Part shown: positions 39,939 through 50,994 of the stretch, in pieces
Layout of the letters: each line of letters opens with the position of its first letter
Position numbering within the stretch: position 1 is the stretch's first letter
From: Poriferisodalis sp965116245
GTDB lineage: Bacteria; Actinomycetota; Acidimicrobiia; Acidimicrobiales; Poriferisodalaceae
Direction of reading: 5' to 3'
Length of the DNA stretch: 64,000 nt
Assembly: GCA_965116245.1 (NCBI GenBank)
Contig: OZ220497.1
Location: 1-64,000 of the forward strand
Notes under the pieces: model-generated
What the model was told of the DNA's origin: nothing
What the model saw: only the letters and a program-made list of their open reading frames with translations
Databases searched by the model: none
Translations under genes and position numbers: made by a program

Positions 39939-42491
39939 TCAGGCAAGCGACTGCGCAGCAGCCAGATCGGCGATGCGGTCGCTGTCGTAGCCGAGCACCT
40001 CAGTAAGCACTTCAAATGTGTGCTCGCCGAGTGTTGGACCGCCGTAGCTGACACTGGCCGGTGTCCGCGACAGCACGAATCGAGACGCGTCAACAACGGT
40101 GGTGCCTTGTTTGGCGTGAGGCACCTCCACCTGTTGACCTCGATGCCTCACCTGCGGGTCGGCGGTGTATTCGGGTGAGTTCTGCACTACGTGTGCAGCC
40201 ACACCAACATCTTGCAGCCGATACATCAGCTCATTGCCGTCGTAACCACGCGTCCGGGCTTCAATCACAGCGTCGAGTTCGTCGTGACGCTCGTGTCGCT
40301 GTTCCAAAGTCAAGTCTCCTAGATCGCTGCGACCTAGCTGCGCAGCGAGCGACAGCCACTGAGAGTCATCCACGCAAGCGATGGCGATCCAGTTGTCGTC
40401 GTGCGCTTTGGTCTCGGCCGTGCGATACACGCCCTGGGGGGCAATGTGTAGATCGCGGTTACCCACCCGCTGGGCTATGCGGCCATTGACCGCGCAGTCC
40501 AGCAGCGCTGGGGCGACTAGGTGCAATGCCGCTTCCGCTTGGGACATGTCAACGTACTGTCCCTCACCCGTGCGGCGCTTGTGTTCCAGCGCACCCATCA
40601 CAGCCGCCACCAGCCAGCGAGGCGACGTGTAGTCGGTGTATGCGCCGAACGGTCCAGCGGGCGCTCGGTCGGGCCAGCCCACGGGATAGAAGAACCCTGA
40701 GATGGCCGCTGCCATAGTCCCGAAGCCAGCAAGCATGGCCAACGGCCCGGTCTGGCCCATCAGACAGCTAGAGGCCATCACAACATCGGGGCGACGGTTG
40801 CGAATCTGTTCCCAACTCATGCCCCACCCCGCCATCGCCTTAGGCGAGAACGACTCCAGAATCACATCCGCCCAATCAATGAGATCCCAGATGACCTCAA
40901 GCGCTTCAGGCTTGGACATGTCCAAGCAGATGCCGCGCTTGCCAGCATTCATGTTGTTGTAGAGAGCCGAGTACTCTGGATCGCCCACGTCGTCGCGGAA
41001 TGGCTGCAGCGAACGGGCCACCTCCAGCCGAGTTTCGGACTCGACACGAATAATGTCGGCGCCGTAGTCGGCGAGCACTCGAGAGGCAGCCGGACCTGCC
41101 ATCGCCCACATGAAATCAAGCACCTTGACGTTCTCAAGTGGACGGGCCACAGACGCAAAGGCGGCGGTGACGTTTGCACCGGTGACCTCAGTTCGGGCAC
41201 GAACGCGCGTTGGTGTGGCCAGCTCCATAAGCACTATGTCGGTATGTTCGCCAAGTCCCGGAGGTGGACCGAGCGGCTGCAGCGGTGTAGCGCTGAAGCG
41301 TGCGTAGGGTCCCGGGTATCGGACCTCACCTGTGCTAGCAGGGCTGGCCGGGCTGGTTTGGGCGTCGCGACGGCTATTGGCTTCGCTGTTGTCTTGGGCG
41401 CCGCCAACGCTGGTATCGGGGGTTTCCCAGTAATCGCGCGCTGCTAGCTGGTGCGATTCGGCTACTTCGGCTGTGGTCCACACCGGCGTAATCAACACTC
41501 GACGAGTCATCGCCGCATCAAGCAACTCAGCCTTCGTCTTCGTCGCAAAAAACTCATGCAAGACAGCCTTGATCCGCTCATACTCCGACAACGGCTCACG
41601 ACCATCCAGCAACATCAACGCATACTCAGACCAGTCCTTGTCTCTGGTCGCCTCATCACAAAAGCCCTCCTCAAACACCCAATCCATCAAGTTCTGAGTG
41701 AACGCACGAAACCCCGGCCCAAACAACAACGTCACCGACGCATGACCGTCAGCGCAAGGCCACATCAACTGAATATGCACTCCCTCCGCTAGCACACCGC
41801 CCGCATGTCTTCTCGGTGGCGTGGCACCAATAGGCGTGGAGAGTGCGTACGACTGGCACGCCTGGTTCATGCTTTGCTGCGCCGACATGTCAACGTGTTG
41901 GCCGAGCCCCGAGACGGTCTGGCGTTCCCACAAAGCTATGAGCGCAGCGCCCGCAGCTTCCGAAGCCGCATTGTGAAACGCCTGCGGGAACAAACCGCCG
42001 GTGCGTAGCGGTGCTCGATCAATGTCACCGGTCATGGCCATATTCACCGCTGAGGCCTGCAGGACTAGGTCTGACACCGCCCAATGTGCTTTAGGTCCCC
42101 CAGAGCCGAACGGCGTGATGGACACGTACACCAGCTCTGGATTGATCTGCGACAGTGCTTCGTAGCCGATCCCGAGCGCATCCAACTCACCCGGGTCGCT
42201 CGATTCGATCAAGATGTCGGCACTAGCGGCGAGTTGGCGCAACCGCTGCGCTCCCTCGTCGCTCGTTAGGTCCAGCACCACGCTGCGTTTGCCGCGGTTA
42301 TAGGCCCAGTGGTGTAACGAACGCCCGAGATCTTCGACATCACCGGCGAACGGCCCCAGTCGTCGAGCCGAGGAGCCTCCGGGCGGCTCCACAGCGATCA
42401 CGTCTGCGCCCATTTGAGCCAGGATCGCGCCGCACAGGTGGCCTCGTTCGTTTGTCAGGTCCAGTACCCGGTACGGGCTCAACATCGTCAT
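39939..42491 (-). CDS. double-length CaiB/BaiF CoA-transferase, copy A
   Basis: 850 residues, about twice a usual CaiB/BaiF (family III) CoA-transferase, so two fused units. First half: RVLDLTNERGHLCGAILAQMGADVIAVEPPGG and VDMSAQQS with the catalytic Asp; second half: VKVLDFMWAMAGPAASRVLADYGADIIRVES and VDMSQAEAAL with its own Asp. Both active-site aspartates are kept. Its start lies seven bases after the stop of copy B on the same strand. It moves CoA between carboxylates, probably activating an acid for the adjoining carboxylase or dehydrogenation steps. Part of the first half is almost identical in DNA to copy B. Confidence 0.92.
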   Translation of the reverse strand: MTMLSPYRVLDLTNERGHLCGAILAQMGADVIAVEPPGGSSARRLGPFAGDVEDLGRSLHHWAYNRGKRSVVLDLTSDEGAQRLRQLAASADILIESSDPGELDALGIGYEALSQINPELVYVSITPFGSGGPKAHWAVSDLVLQASAVNMAMTGDIDRAPLRTGGLFPQAFHNAASEAAGAALIALWERQTVSGLGQHVDMSAQQSMNQACQSYALSTPIGATPPRRHAGGVLAEGVHIQLMWPCADGHASVTLLFGPGFRAFTQNLMDWVFEEGFCDEATRDKDWSEYALMLLDGREPLSEYERIKAVLHEFFATKTKAELLDAAMTRRVLITPVWTTAEVAESHQLAARDYWETPDTSVGGAQDNSEANSRRDAQTSPASPASTGEVRYPGPYARFSATPLQPLGPPPGLGEHTDIVLMELATPTRVRARTEVTGANVTAAFASVARPLENVKVLDFMWAMAGPAASRVLADYGADIIRVESETRLEVARSLQPFRDDVGDPEYSALYNNMNAGKRGICLDMSKPEALEVIWDLIDWADVILESFSPKAMAGWGMSWEQIRNRRPDVVMASSCLMGQTGPLAMLAGFGTMAAAISGFFYPVGWPDRAPAGPFGAYTDYTSPRWLVAAVMGALEHKRRTGEGQYVDMSQAEAALHLVAPALLDCAVNGRIAQRVGNRDLHIAPQGVYRTAETKAHDDNWIAIACVDDSQWLSLAAQLGRSDLGDLTLEQRHERHDELDAVIEARTRGYDGNELMYRLQDVGVAAHVVQNSPEYTADPQVRHRGQQVEVPHAKQGTTVVDASRFVLSRTPASVSYGGPTLGEHTFEVLTEVLGYDSDRIADLAAAQSLA
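41473..41714. repeat. near-identical 242-bp tract shared by the two CoA-transferase genes (copy A side)
   Basis: Aligned to 43979-44220, this tract differs at about five positions by my reading, although the flanking DNA has diverged clearly. It is also AC-richer than its surroundings. The pattern fits a gene-conversion tract. Confidence 0.8.
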
Positions 42492-42498
42492 GCCAGTA

Positions 42499-45051
42499 CT
42501 ACTCCAACAGTTCCGCTACCGCCAGCTCGGCGATGCGGTCACCGTCATAACCGAGCGTTTCAGTCAGCACTTCAAACGTGTGCTCGCCCAGCGTTGGGCC
42601 ACCGGCAGTGACCACTGCTGGTGTCCGCGACAGCACGAACCGTGTGTTTTCGACCGTTGTGGTTCCTTGTTTGGCGTGACTGACCTCAACAAGATGTTTG
42701 CGGTGAACAATCTGGGGATCTGCAGTGAACTCTGGCGAGTTCTGCACAACGTGAGCGGCGATACCGGCTGCTTGCAGCTCAGTCATCAGCTCATGGCCGT
42801 CCCGGCTGCGGGTCCACGCCCCGATGAGGTCGTCGAGTTCGTCGTGTTGAGAGTGACGCTCGGCCGCGCTTAGCGAAGCCAAGTCGTTTCGCTCCAGCAA
42901 GCCAGCCAGCACAGTCCACTGAACATCATCGGTACACGAGATCGCTATCCAGTTGTCGTCAGAGTCGTCGACCGCTTCAGTCTGGTACGCACCTTGGGGC
43001 GCAAACTGCAGATCACGGTTCCCCGCAGCTTCCCATATTCGCCCGTTGATGGTGCGTTCAAGCAATGCCGGTGCCATCAAGTGCAAAGCAGCTTCTGCTT
43101 GCGACAGGTCCACATATTGCCCCTTACCAGTCCGCCGCCGGTGCTCCAAGGCACCCATCACAGCCGCGACCAGCCAGCGGGGCGATGTGTAATCGGTGTA
43201 AGCGGCAAAGGGGCCAGCCGGTGCGCGGTCGGGCCAGCCCACGGGATAAAAGAACCCAGAGATAGCCGCTGCCATGGTCCCGAAACCGGCAAGCATGGCC
43301 AATGGGCCGGTCTGACCCATCAAGCAGCTAGAGGCCATGATCACATCTGGCCGACGCTGGTGAATCTGCTGCCAACCCATACCCCACCCGGCCATGGCCT
43401 TGGGCGAGAACGACTCCAGAATCACATCCGCCCAGTCAATGAGATCCCAGATGACCTCTAACGCCTCGGGCTTGGACATATCCAGCGCCACACCGCGTTT
43501 TCCAGCGTTTAGGTTGCTGAACAAACCTGAACCGTCCGGATCGCCGACATCATCGTGGAATGGCTGCACCGATCGAACGGCATCTAGTTTGTTTGCGGAT
43601 TCGATCCGGATGACCTCAGCACCGTAATCGGCCATCACGCGCGAGGCCGCCGGGCCCGCCATCGCCCACATGAAATCAAGCACCTTGATGCCCTCAAGCG
43701 GTGGCGAGGTATGCGCTCGCGGCACAAGATCGGTCGGCACAGCAGGCTGTCGGCGGGACTGCGCAAGGTCCTCCAAAACCTCATCTGTGTGCTCACCCAA
43801 ACGGGGAGCACGGCACAACTGTGGTAACGGCGTCTCAGTGAATTTCGCGAAGGCGCCCGGGTAGCGAACAGCCGCTGGATCAAACGAGCCAGCGCCTACA
43901 TCGGACAGCACGTCGCTGTGGTCGACGTCTTCCCAATATTCTCGGAACGCCAGTTGGTGCGAATCGGCTACCTCGCCGGTGGTCCACACCGGCGTGATCA
44001 ACACTCGACGAGTCATCGCCGCATCAAGCAACTCAGCCTTCGTCTTCGTCGCAAAAAACTCATGCAAGACAGCCTTGATCCGCTCATACTCCGACAACGG
44101 CTCACGACCATCCAGCAACATCAACGCATACTCAGACCAATCCTTGTCTCTGGTCGCCTCATCGCAAAAGCCCTCCTCAAACACCCAATCCATCAAGTTT
44201 TGCGTGAACGCACGAAACCCTGGACCGAATAAAAACGTCACCGACGCGTGGCCGTCAGCACATGGCCACATCAACTGAATGTCGATTCCCTGCAGGCTGG
44301 CTCCGCCCGCAATGCGCTGGGTGACGGTGGCGTTCAGCGAAGTGTTAAGCGTCGACGACATTGAGGCTTGACTCATTGACTGCTGAGCCGAAATGTCAAT
44401 GTGCTGACCAAGACCGGACCGGGTCTGACGTTCCCACAACGCCAGGAGCGCAGCGCCAGCAGCCTCCGAAGCCGCATTGTGCATCGCCTGCGGCACTGTG
44501 CCGCCAGCGCGCAACGGTGCTCGGTCTTTGTCGCCGGTAATGGCCATATTCACCGCTGAGGCTTGCAACACCAAGTCGGACACGACCCAGTTGGCCTTAG
44601 GGCCGGTGCTGCCGAAAGGCGTTATAGACACATGAATGAGCGCAGGATTAAGTTCTGCTAACACGTCTCGACCAAGGCCCAAAGGCTCACCTTCACCGGG
44701 GCTAAACGACTCAAACACCACGTCCGCTCCGGCAATCAGCGCCTTGGTTTGCTCAAGGCCGTCACGGGCGCGAAGGTCCAGCACCACGCTGCGCTTACCT
44801 CGGTTGTAGGCCCAGTGGTGCAGCGAACGCTCCAGGTGGTCTACATCACCAGCAAACGGCGCCAGTCGCCTAGCAGAAGAACCGCCGGGCGGCTCGATAG
44901 CAATCACCTCAGCGCCCATCTGGGCCCAAATCGCCGCTGCTAAGTGGCCGCGCTCATCGGTTAGATCTATAACGCGATAGTCCGAAAGCACGCCCCGGCC
45001 GGTAGCAGGCACAACAGCAGCAGTAGTAGTCGGTCCTTCACTCATGGGCAT
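42499..45051 (-). CDS. double-length CaiB/BaiF CoA-transferase, copy B
   Basis: 850 residues, the same length as copy A and the same two-unit layout: RVIDLTDERGHLAAAIWAQMGAEVIAIEPPGG, GLGQHIDISAQQS (catalytic Asp) in the first half; IKVLDFMWAMAGPAASRVMADYGAEVIRIES and QYVDLSQAEAAL in the second. It precedes copy A and is probably co-transcribed. The N-terminal ~20 residues are a variable Ala/Thr tail; an ATG at 45045 is equally possible. Tandem duplication followed by partial gene conversion explains the pair. The two may form a complex or use different acids. Confidence 0.92.
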   Translation of the reverse strand: MPMSEGPTTTAAVVPATGRGVLSDYRVIDLTDERGHLAAAIWAQMGAEVIAIEPPGGSSARRLAPFAGDVDHLERSLHHWAYNRGKRSVVLDLRARDGLEQTKALIAGADVVFESFSPGEGEPLGLGRDVLAELNPALIHVSITPFGSTGPKANWVVSDLVLQASAVNMAITGDKDRAPLRAGGTVPQAMHNAASEAAGAALLALWERQTRSGLGQHIDISAQQSMSQASMSSTLNTSLNATVTQRIAGGASLQGIDIQLMWPCADGHASVTFLFGPGFRAFTQNLMDWVFEEGFCDEATRDKDWSEYALMLLDGREPLSEYERIKAVLHEFFATKTKAELLDAAMTRRVLITPVWTTGEVADSHQLAFREYWEDVDHSDVLSDVGAGSFDPAAVRYPGAFAKFTETPLPQLCRAPRLGEHTDEVLEDLAQSRRQPAVPTDLVPRAHTSPPLEGIKVLDFMWAMAGPAASRVMADYGAEVIRIESANKLDAVRSVQPFHDDVGDPDGSGLFSNLNAGKRGVALDMSKPEALEVIWDLIDWADVILESFSPKAMAGWGMGWQQIHQRRPDVIMASSCLMGQTGPLAMLAGFGTMAAAISGFFYPVGWPDRAPAGPFAAYTDYTSPRWLVAAVMGALEHRRRTGKGQYVDLSQAEAALHLMAPALLERTINGRIWEAAGNRDLQFAPQGAYQTEAVDDSDDNWIAISCTDDVQWTVLAGLLERNDLASLSAAERHSQHDELDDLIGAWTRSRDGHELMTELQAAGIAAHVVQNSPEFTADPQIVHRKHLVEVSHAKQGTTTVENTRFVLSRTPAVVTAGGPTLGEHTFEVLTETLGYDGDRIAELAVAELLE
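43979..44220. repeat. near-identical 242-bp tract shared by the two CoA-transferase genes (copy B side)
   Basis: Partner of 41473-41714; the two together make a direct repeat 2.5 kb apart within the tandem genes. Confidence 0.8.
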
Positions 45052-45114
45052 ATTTCAGCACGTGCGAGTAGAACCGTTTTCCGTCCATCGTGTCGGTTGC
45101 TCTAGCGTCAGCGC

Positions 45115-47211
45115 ATGCCCAACACTTCCTACACCGAGTCCAGCGCCGAGGACACGCCGATAAACCATGTGAAGCCGGGCCTGATTTCGCCTTTGCCCCA
45201 CAGCTTGCCTCCGCATCGGGTGAGATACCTGCCAATCGTAGATCGGCCGCGAATCCGCTGGCCCAATGATGCACGGGTAGCGCTGTGGATCGCTCCGAAC
45301 GTTGAGCACTACGAGTACTTGCCACCGCGCGACCCTCAGCGCAATACTTGGACACGGTCTCCTCATCCCGACGTTCAGGGTTACAGCTACCGCGATTACG
45401 GCAACCGAGTTGGATTCTGGCGCATGGCCGAGGTGCTTGACCGTTTCGGCGTTGTGGCTACCGCTTCCACCAATCTGGCCGTGTTTGACCACTACCCCGA
45501 GGTGGGGGCCGCCATGGTCGAACGGGGCTGGGAGATCATGTCTCATGGGATGTACAACACGCGCTACATCTCTTCGCTGGACGAGGCCGCTGAGCGGGCG
45601 TTCTACATGGAGTGCATAGCAGCGCTGCGTAGCCACACCGGACTCCAGCTACGCGGCATGCTCGGACCGGCAGTGTCCAACACGCTTGCAACGCCGGACA
45701 TAATGGCCGAGGCCGGTTTGATCTATCACGCCGATTGGTTTCACGACGACCAGCCCGTACCGCTAGCGACCAGGAGCGGGCAACGTCTGGTGTCGGTGCC
45801 CTACTCGATGGAACTAAACGACGTGCCGGTGTTCGCTCAGCACCACGACACCGCCGACTTCGTTTCTATGGCTCGGGCTCAGCTTGATGTGCTACGTCGC
45901 GAAGCGGATGACGCTGCTGGGGGTCGGGTGATGTGCGTTGCGCTGCACCCCTACCTGATGGGTATGCCGCACCGGGTCGACGGGCTCGCCGCCATGCTCG
46001 ACTATCTGATGAGTCACGACGACGTGTGGCATACAACCGCCAGCCAAATCGCCCAGCACTTTCTCGAATATCACTACGACGATTTCGCCGCTCATCAGCC
46101 CAAACCGACGCCGCAACAGACTTCGCACCAGCGATCCGCGACGGACTCCCCTGCGGAGGCTCGCTCGGTTGTCACACCGAACGGCGCTAGCGAACTGTGT
46201 TCCATTGATTTGGGTTCCGGCGAATGGGACTCCTCCCAATCCGGTCACTATGAGTTCGGTCCGGCTCAACGCCAATACGGGATGGACCACCCCTACTACT
46301 CATGGGCTCCTATGCCGAGTCGGGCCCGTTTTGAGTGGCCCGACCGCAGCCCACTCGCGTTAGGCGCAGTGGTAGTCCTTGAACACACCGAATGGGAGCC
46401 GCCTGCCGACGCCTACTCCTTACGCAGTCGCAGCGGAGGGTTGGCTCGCCTACCCGCTCCCGATTATCCGCACCTCACGATTCGCGAGTACGGCCACCGG
46501 ATTGGCGTATTTCGCCTGCTTGACTTGCTGGAACGGCACAACATCGCCACCACGGTGGCTGTTGATGCACTCACCGCGCAGCACTATCGCTGGCTGATCT
46601 TGCACTTGGCAGCACGCGGTTGCGAAATCGCCGGACGCGGCATCGCCGCCACCCAGCTCATCACCTCCAAACACTCTGAGGCCACCGAGCTCGATGCCAT
46701 ACAGCGCTGTCTCAACTCCATTCAGGAGGCCGCCGGAATCCGGCCAACTACATGGTTTTCGGCCGCTGGAGTGGAGTCGTTCCGTACTCCTGCGTTGCTC
46801 GCCGCAGCCGGTATCGACACTCTGTTGGATTGGCCCAACGACGAGCAACCGCTGCTCATGCACACAGACGGTGTGCTGCACGGTGTCCGGCGACCCAAAA
46901 ACGTGGCGCAGATGGTGTCGTTGCCGCTGTTCTTGGAAGCTGACGACGAGTTCGCATTGTGGCACCGTCGGGCGTCGCTATCGAGTTGGTGCTCGATCAT
47001 TACGGGAGCCGCGACCCGTATGCACCACGACGGTGCGTATCACCCGGCTGGAGGCCGGTTGCTGATGTTGACGTTGCGGCCTTGGCTGGCTGGCCAACCG
47101 TTCCGGGCCCAGGTCCTTGACGATGCGCTCGCTGAGGTCAAAGCTCTAGAGAACATCCATACAGCCACAGCGTCGCAAATGGCCCGTCATGTTCGCGCGG
47201 TGGCCAGTTGA
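45115..47211 (+). CDS. double polysaccharide-deacetylase-like protein
   Basis: 698 residues with two NodB-like units. The first (~45-320) keeps likely catalytic features: RVALWIAPNVEHYEY, EIMSHGMYN with a metal-type His, and CVALHPYLMG. After a Gln/Thr/Ser-rich linker (~325-385) the second (~400-690) repeats the fold (ALGAVVVLEHTEWE, EIAGRGIAATQL, LTLRPWLAG), but the His of both motifs is replaced. The second half therefore looks like a non-catalytic copy. No signal peptide is seen, which favours the allantoinase/PuuE-like small-amide branch over cell-wall enzymes. Divergent from the CoA-transferase genes with a 63-base gap. Confidence 0.85.
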   Translation: MPNTSYTESSAEDTPINHVKPGLISPLPHSLPPHRVRYLPIVDRPRIRWPNDARVALWIAPNVEHYEYLPPRDPQRNTWTRSPHPDVQGYSYRDYGNRVGFWRMAEVLDRFGVVATASTNLAVFDHYPEVGAAMVERGWEIMSHGMYNTRYISSLDEAAERAFYMECIAALRSHTGLQLRGMLGPAVSNTLATPDIMAEAGLIYHADWFHDDQPVPLATRSGQRLVSVPYSMELNDVPVFAQHHDTADFVSMARAQLDVLRREADDAAGGRVMCVALHPYLMGMPHRVDGLAAMLDYLMSHDDVWHTTASQIAQHFLEYHYDDFAAHQPKPTPQQTSHQRSATDSPAEARSVVTPNGASELCSIDLGSGEWDSSQSGHYEFGPAQRQYGMDHPYYSWAPMPSRARFEWPDRSPLALGAVVVLEHTEWEPPADAYSLRSRSGGLARLPAPDYPHLTIREYGHRIGVFRLLDLLERHNIATTVAVDALTAQHYRWLILHLAARGCEIAGRGIAATQLITSKHSEATELDAIQRCLNSIQEAAGIRPTTWFSAAGVESFRTPALLAAAGIDTLLDWPNDEQPLLMHTDGVLHGVRRPKNVAQMVSLPLFLEADDEFALWHRRASLSSWCSIITGAATRMHHDGAYHPAGGRLLMLTLRPWLAGQPFRAQVLDDALAEVKALENIHTATASQMARHVRAVAS

Positions 47212-47252
47212 GGCTCACCGTCTAGTCGCAGGTGCCGCTAGTCGCGATACGT

Positions 47253-47543
47253 TCACCCGACAGTGTTCTCAACGCGCGACTCACTCCTTCGCTCGCCCAA
47301 CTCACTACGCAAGCCGCTGACTTCACGTGCCAAGCCGTCAATCCGAGCGGTCTGGGTGTCGAATCGAGCATCGAGATGGGCTGTCTGTTGATCACGGCCT
47401 ACAGCCAACTTGGCCACTTCCGAAGTGATCAGCTTGGCAATGAAGCGACGGTTACCCCAAAGCCGACCTACGAGCACCGCCAAAACCGCCGACACGCCCA
47501 CCGATGTCAGCGTCACAATCATCATCGTCTGAGATTCATCCAT
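47253..47543 (-). CDS. small membrane protein with coiled coil
   Basis: About 96 residues: one N-terminal membrane segment (MMIVTLTSVGVSAVLAVLVGRLW) and a cytosolic coiled coil (QQTAHLDARFDTQTARIDGLAREVSGLRSEL). No family was recognised. ATG 47543 is preferred for the short N-terminus, but an in-frame ATG at 47576 exists and neither has a clear ribosome-binding site. Confidence 0.55.
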   Translation of the reverse strand: MDESQTMMIVTLTSVGVSAVLAVLVGRLWGNRRFIAKLITSEVAKLAVGRDQQTAHLDARFDTQTARIDGLAREVSGLRSELGERRSESRVENTVG

Positions 47544-47756
47544 AATGTCAACGCTAGGCGAATCGAGTGCAGTCAACTAACCGATTTTCCGGTCGCCACC
47601 GTGGGCTGAAATGACCGCCGCACCACGTGTCACCGCAGCCATTGTCAAATCGCGACCCACTTCGTTCCACGCCGGGCAAAGGTATTCAGGCTGTGGCGGT
47701 TGCGCCCAACCGCCTCCTCACCCATCGCATGAGAGCTGCACAGAACATCTTTGCGG

Positions 47757-49204
<1,448 letters not shown>

Positions 49205-49530
49205 TGCAATGGTTGCTGCCAGTAACCCCCAACGAGGGCCACTAACCCGAAACCTACCTAATCGAGCCGCCCAACTGCGAAGGGGGGGGGGGGGGGGGGG
49301 GGCAACATTGGTGTGGTGTCGGGCCTCGAACCCTCTTTACGATTCACAACTCTCAACTCCCAGTTCCCGTCTGTCTCCGCTCGAGCTGGATGCGACCATC
49401 CGGCCCAACTTGCCTGAAGAATAGCACGATACACGCCTCGTCGGGCCGATCATGAGTTTCTGAGTTTGGTTGAACGCTGGCGGTTCATCCGTGGGCATCA
49501 TGAGGCCCCATCATCGGGCCCCTTGGCTGT
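49205..49530. other. intergenic region with homopolymer; possible 5' end of the broken secreted gene
   Basis: On the minus strand it holds in-frame codons for an Arg-rich n-region (RLGRFRVSGPRW) that completes the signal peptide of the downstream gene, then a C21 tract, then an ATG at 49308. The remainder up to 49530 shows no gene. A weak GGCCC/GGGCC stem near 49503-49521 may end the NtaA-type gene. Confidence 0.5.
49282..49302. repeat. G21 homopolymer (C21 on the minus strand)
   Basis: Twenty-one consecutive G, directly after an ATG-TTG on the minus strand and before the signal peptide codons. A length of 19 or 22 would place that ATG in frame with the signal peptide. Confidence 0.85.
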
Positions 49531-50886
49531 TCAGGCGAGTTGCCAACTGCCTCGCGGCGGAACGCGCAGGCCGAGATGATCTCGTAGGGTAGTGCCAGCG
49601 TACTCGGAGCGGAACAGGCCTCGGCGCCGTAGCTCAGGCACGACAATCTCAACGAAGTCTTCGAACGCGCCAGGCATGTGCGTACCAGCGATTACGAAAC
49701 CGTCGACTGCACCTTCAACGAACCACTTCTCGAAATAGTCAGCCAATTCAACTGGGCCGCCAACTGTCGGGTGCGCCAGTCGACCTCGTCCTGAGACCTG
49801 GACGAAATCGCGCACGGTGGGGTTGTTTCGCCCGCTGATCTGTAGCACCTGGTTGCGGATGCCCTGGATGCCGCTCATGGCATTGAGATCGTCGTCTGAC
49901 AGCGGCTGTTCAAGGTCTCGGTTGGCGAAATCGAAATTGAGTCCTTCCGATAGCAGCGACAGATCGTCGATGAGTGTGGGTAACTCGTCGTAAGCAGCGC
50001 GACGGTCCTCTGCTTCGGCCAGTGTGCGGCCAACTACCGGGAAAGTCAGATTGGCGATCTTCACCTGGTCAGGGTCGCGGCCGAGCTCCTGAACTTGCGA
50101 CTTCACGGTCTGGTATTGCCGGATCGCAGCATCAAGCTCTACATGACTCACGAACAACAGCTCACCCCAGCGGGCAGCGAAGGCGCTGCCCCGACCACTT
50201 TGGCCAGCCTGAATGATCACTGGATGTCCCTGGGGAGTGCGCGGCACTGTGAATGGCCCACGAGAGGAAAACCACGGCCCCTGGTGATCGAGTCGGTGCA
50301 CCCGATCGCCGTGGGCGTACAGGCCGCTCGCACGGTCAGCCGCGATGGCGTCAAGCTCCCAGGTGTCCCAATGGCCGTGTACGACCTCCATGAACTCGTC
50401 AGCCCGGTCGTAACGCTGGTCATGGTCTGGTGCCTGCTGCAGACCCATATTGCGCGCTTCGTTGTCGTTCACCGAGGTGACCACGTTCCAGGCGGCGCGG
50501 CCCGCCGTGAGATGGTCCAACGTTGCAAAGACCCGTGCGACATGGAAGGGCTCGTAGTAGGTCGTTGAGTACGTGGCACCCAAGCCAAGCCGCGTGGTTG
50601 ACATGCCCATGGCCGTCAAAACAGTGACAGGGTCCAGCTTCACGCAGCGGATGCCTGCCTCAACGGTGTGGCGGTGGTCACCGCCGAACATGTCGGGCAT
50701 TGCAAGGCGATCATCGAAAAAGCCGAGGTCAAAGCAACCTCTTTCGAGCACTTGGCCGATGTGTCGGTAGTAGTCGAAACTGGTGACATCATGGCGTGCT
50801 TCGGGGTGCCGCCAAGCCGCCGGGATTGTCGTACAGTTCTGCGCCTGAAGGAATCCCACGAGCACGATCTGACGCTTCGTGTTCAC
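49531..50886 (-). CDS. NtaA/SnaA/DszA family FMN-dependent monooxygenase
   Basis: About 451 residues, luciferase-like, of the nitrilotriacetate/dibenzothiophene-sulfone monooxygenase group. Seen: GFLQAQNCTTIPAAWRHP at the N-terminus, GCFDLGFFDDRLAMPD, SATY-type GLGATYSTTYYEPFHVARVFATLDHLTAGRAAWNVVTS, RYDRADEFMEVVHGHW and QGHPVIIQAGQSGRG. These enzymes need FMNH2 from a separate reductase and open C-N or C-S bonds. GTG 50886 gives the family N-terminus; GTG 50931 is an alternative without better support. It is transcribed away from the Nudix gene. Confidence 0.9.
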   Translation of the reverse strand: MNTKRQIVLVGFLQAQNCTTIPAAWRHPEARHDVTSFDYYRHIGQVLERGCFDLGFFDDRLAMPDMFGGDHRHTVEAGIRCVKLDPVTVLTAMGMSTTRLGLGATYSTTYYEPFHVARVFATLDHLTAGRAAWNVVTSVNDNEARNMGLQQAPDHDQRYDRADEFMEVVHGHWDTWELDAIAADRASGLYAHGDRVHRLDHQGPWFSSRGPFTVPRTPQGHPVIIQAGQSGRGSAFAARWGELLFVSHVELDAAIRQYQTVKSQVQELGRDPDQVKIANLTFPVVGRTLAEAEDRRAAYDELPTLIDDLSLLSEGLNFDFANRDLEQPLSDDDLNAMSGIQGIRNQVLQISGRNNPTVRDFVQVSGRGRLAHPTVGGPVELADYFEKWFVEGAVDGFVIAGTHMPGAFEDFVEIVVPELRRRGLFRSEYAGTTLRDHLGLRVPPRGSWQLA

Positions 50887-50994
50887 ACTCAGCGATGGTA
50901 GAGAACTGGACGATCCGCGGCCATACCTCACTGCGCGGCCAGGCGTTGCCCGCCTCAGACGTAGCCCAGCGTCGCGCTGGCAGACTCAGCGGCT

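Noticed and set aside
47232..47609. Plus-strand 125-residue ORF
   Set aside because: It is antisense to a small protein with clear membrane segment and coiled coil, and has no recognisable features.
49310..49350. tRNA fragment (GGTTCGAGGCCC T-arm-like sequence)
   Set aside because: No matching acceptor, D-arm or anticodon arm could be built around it.
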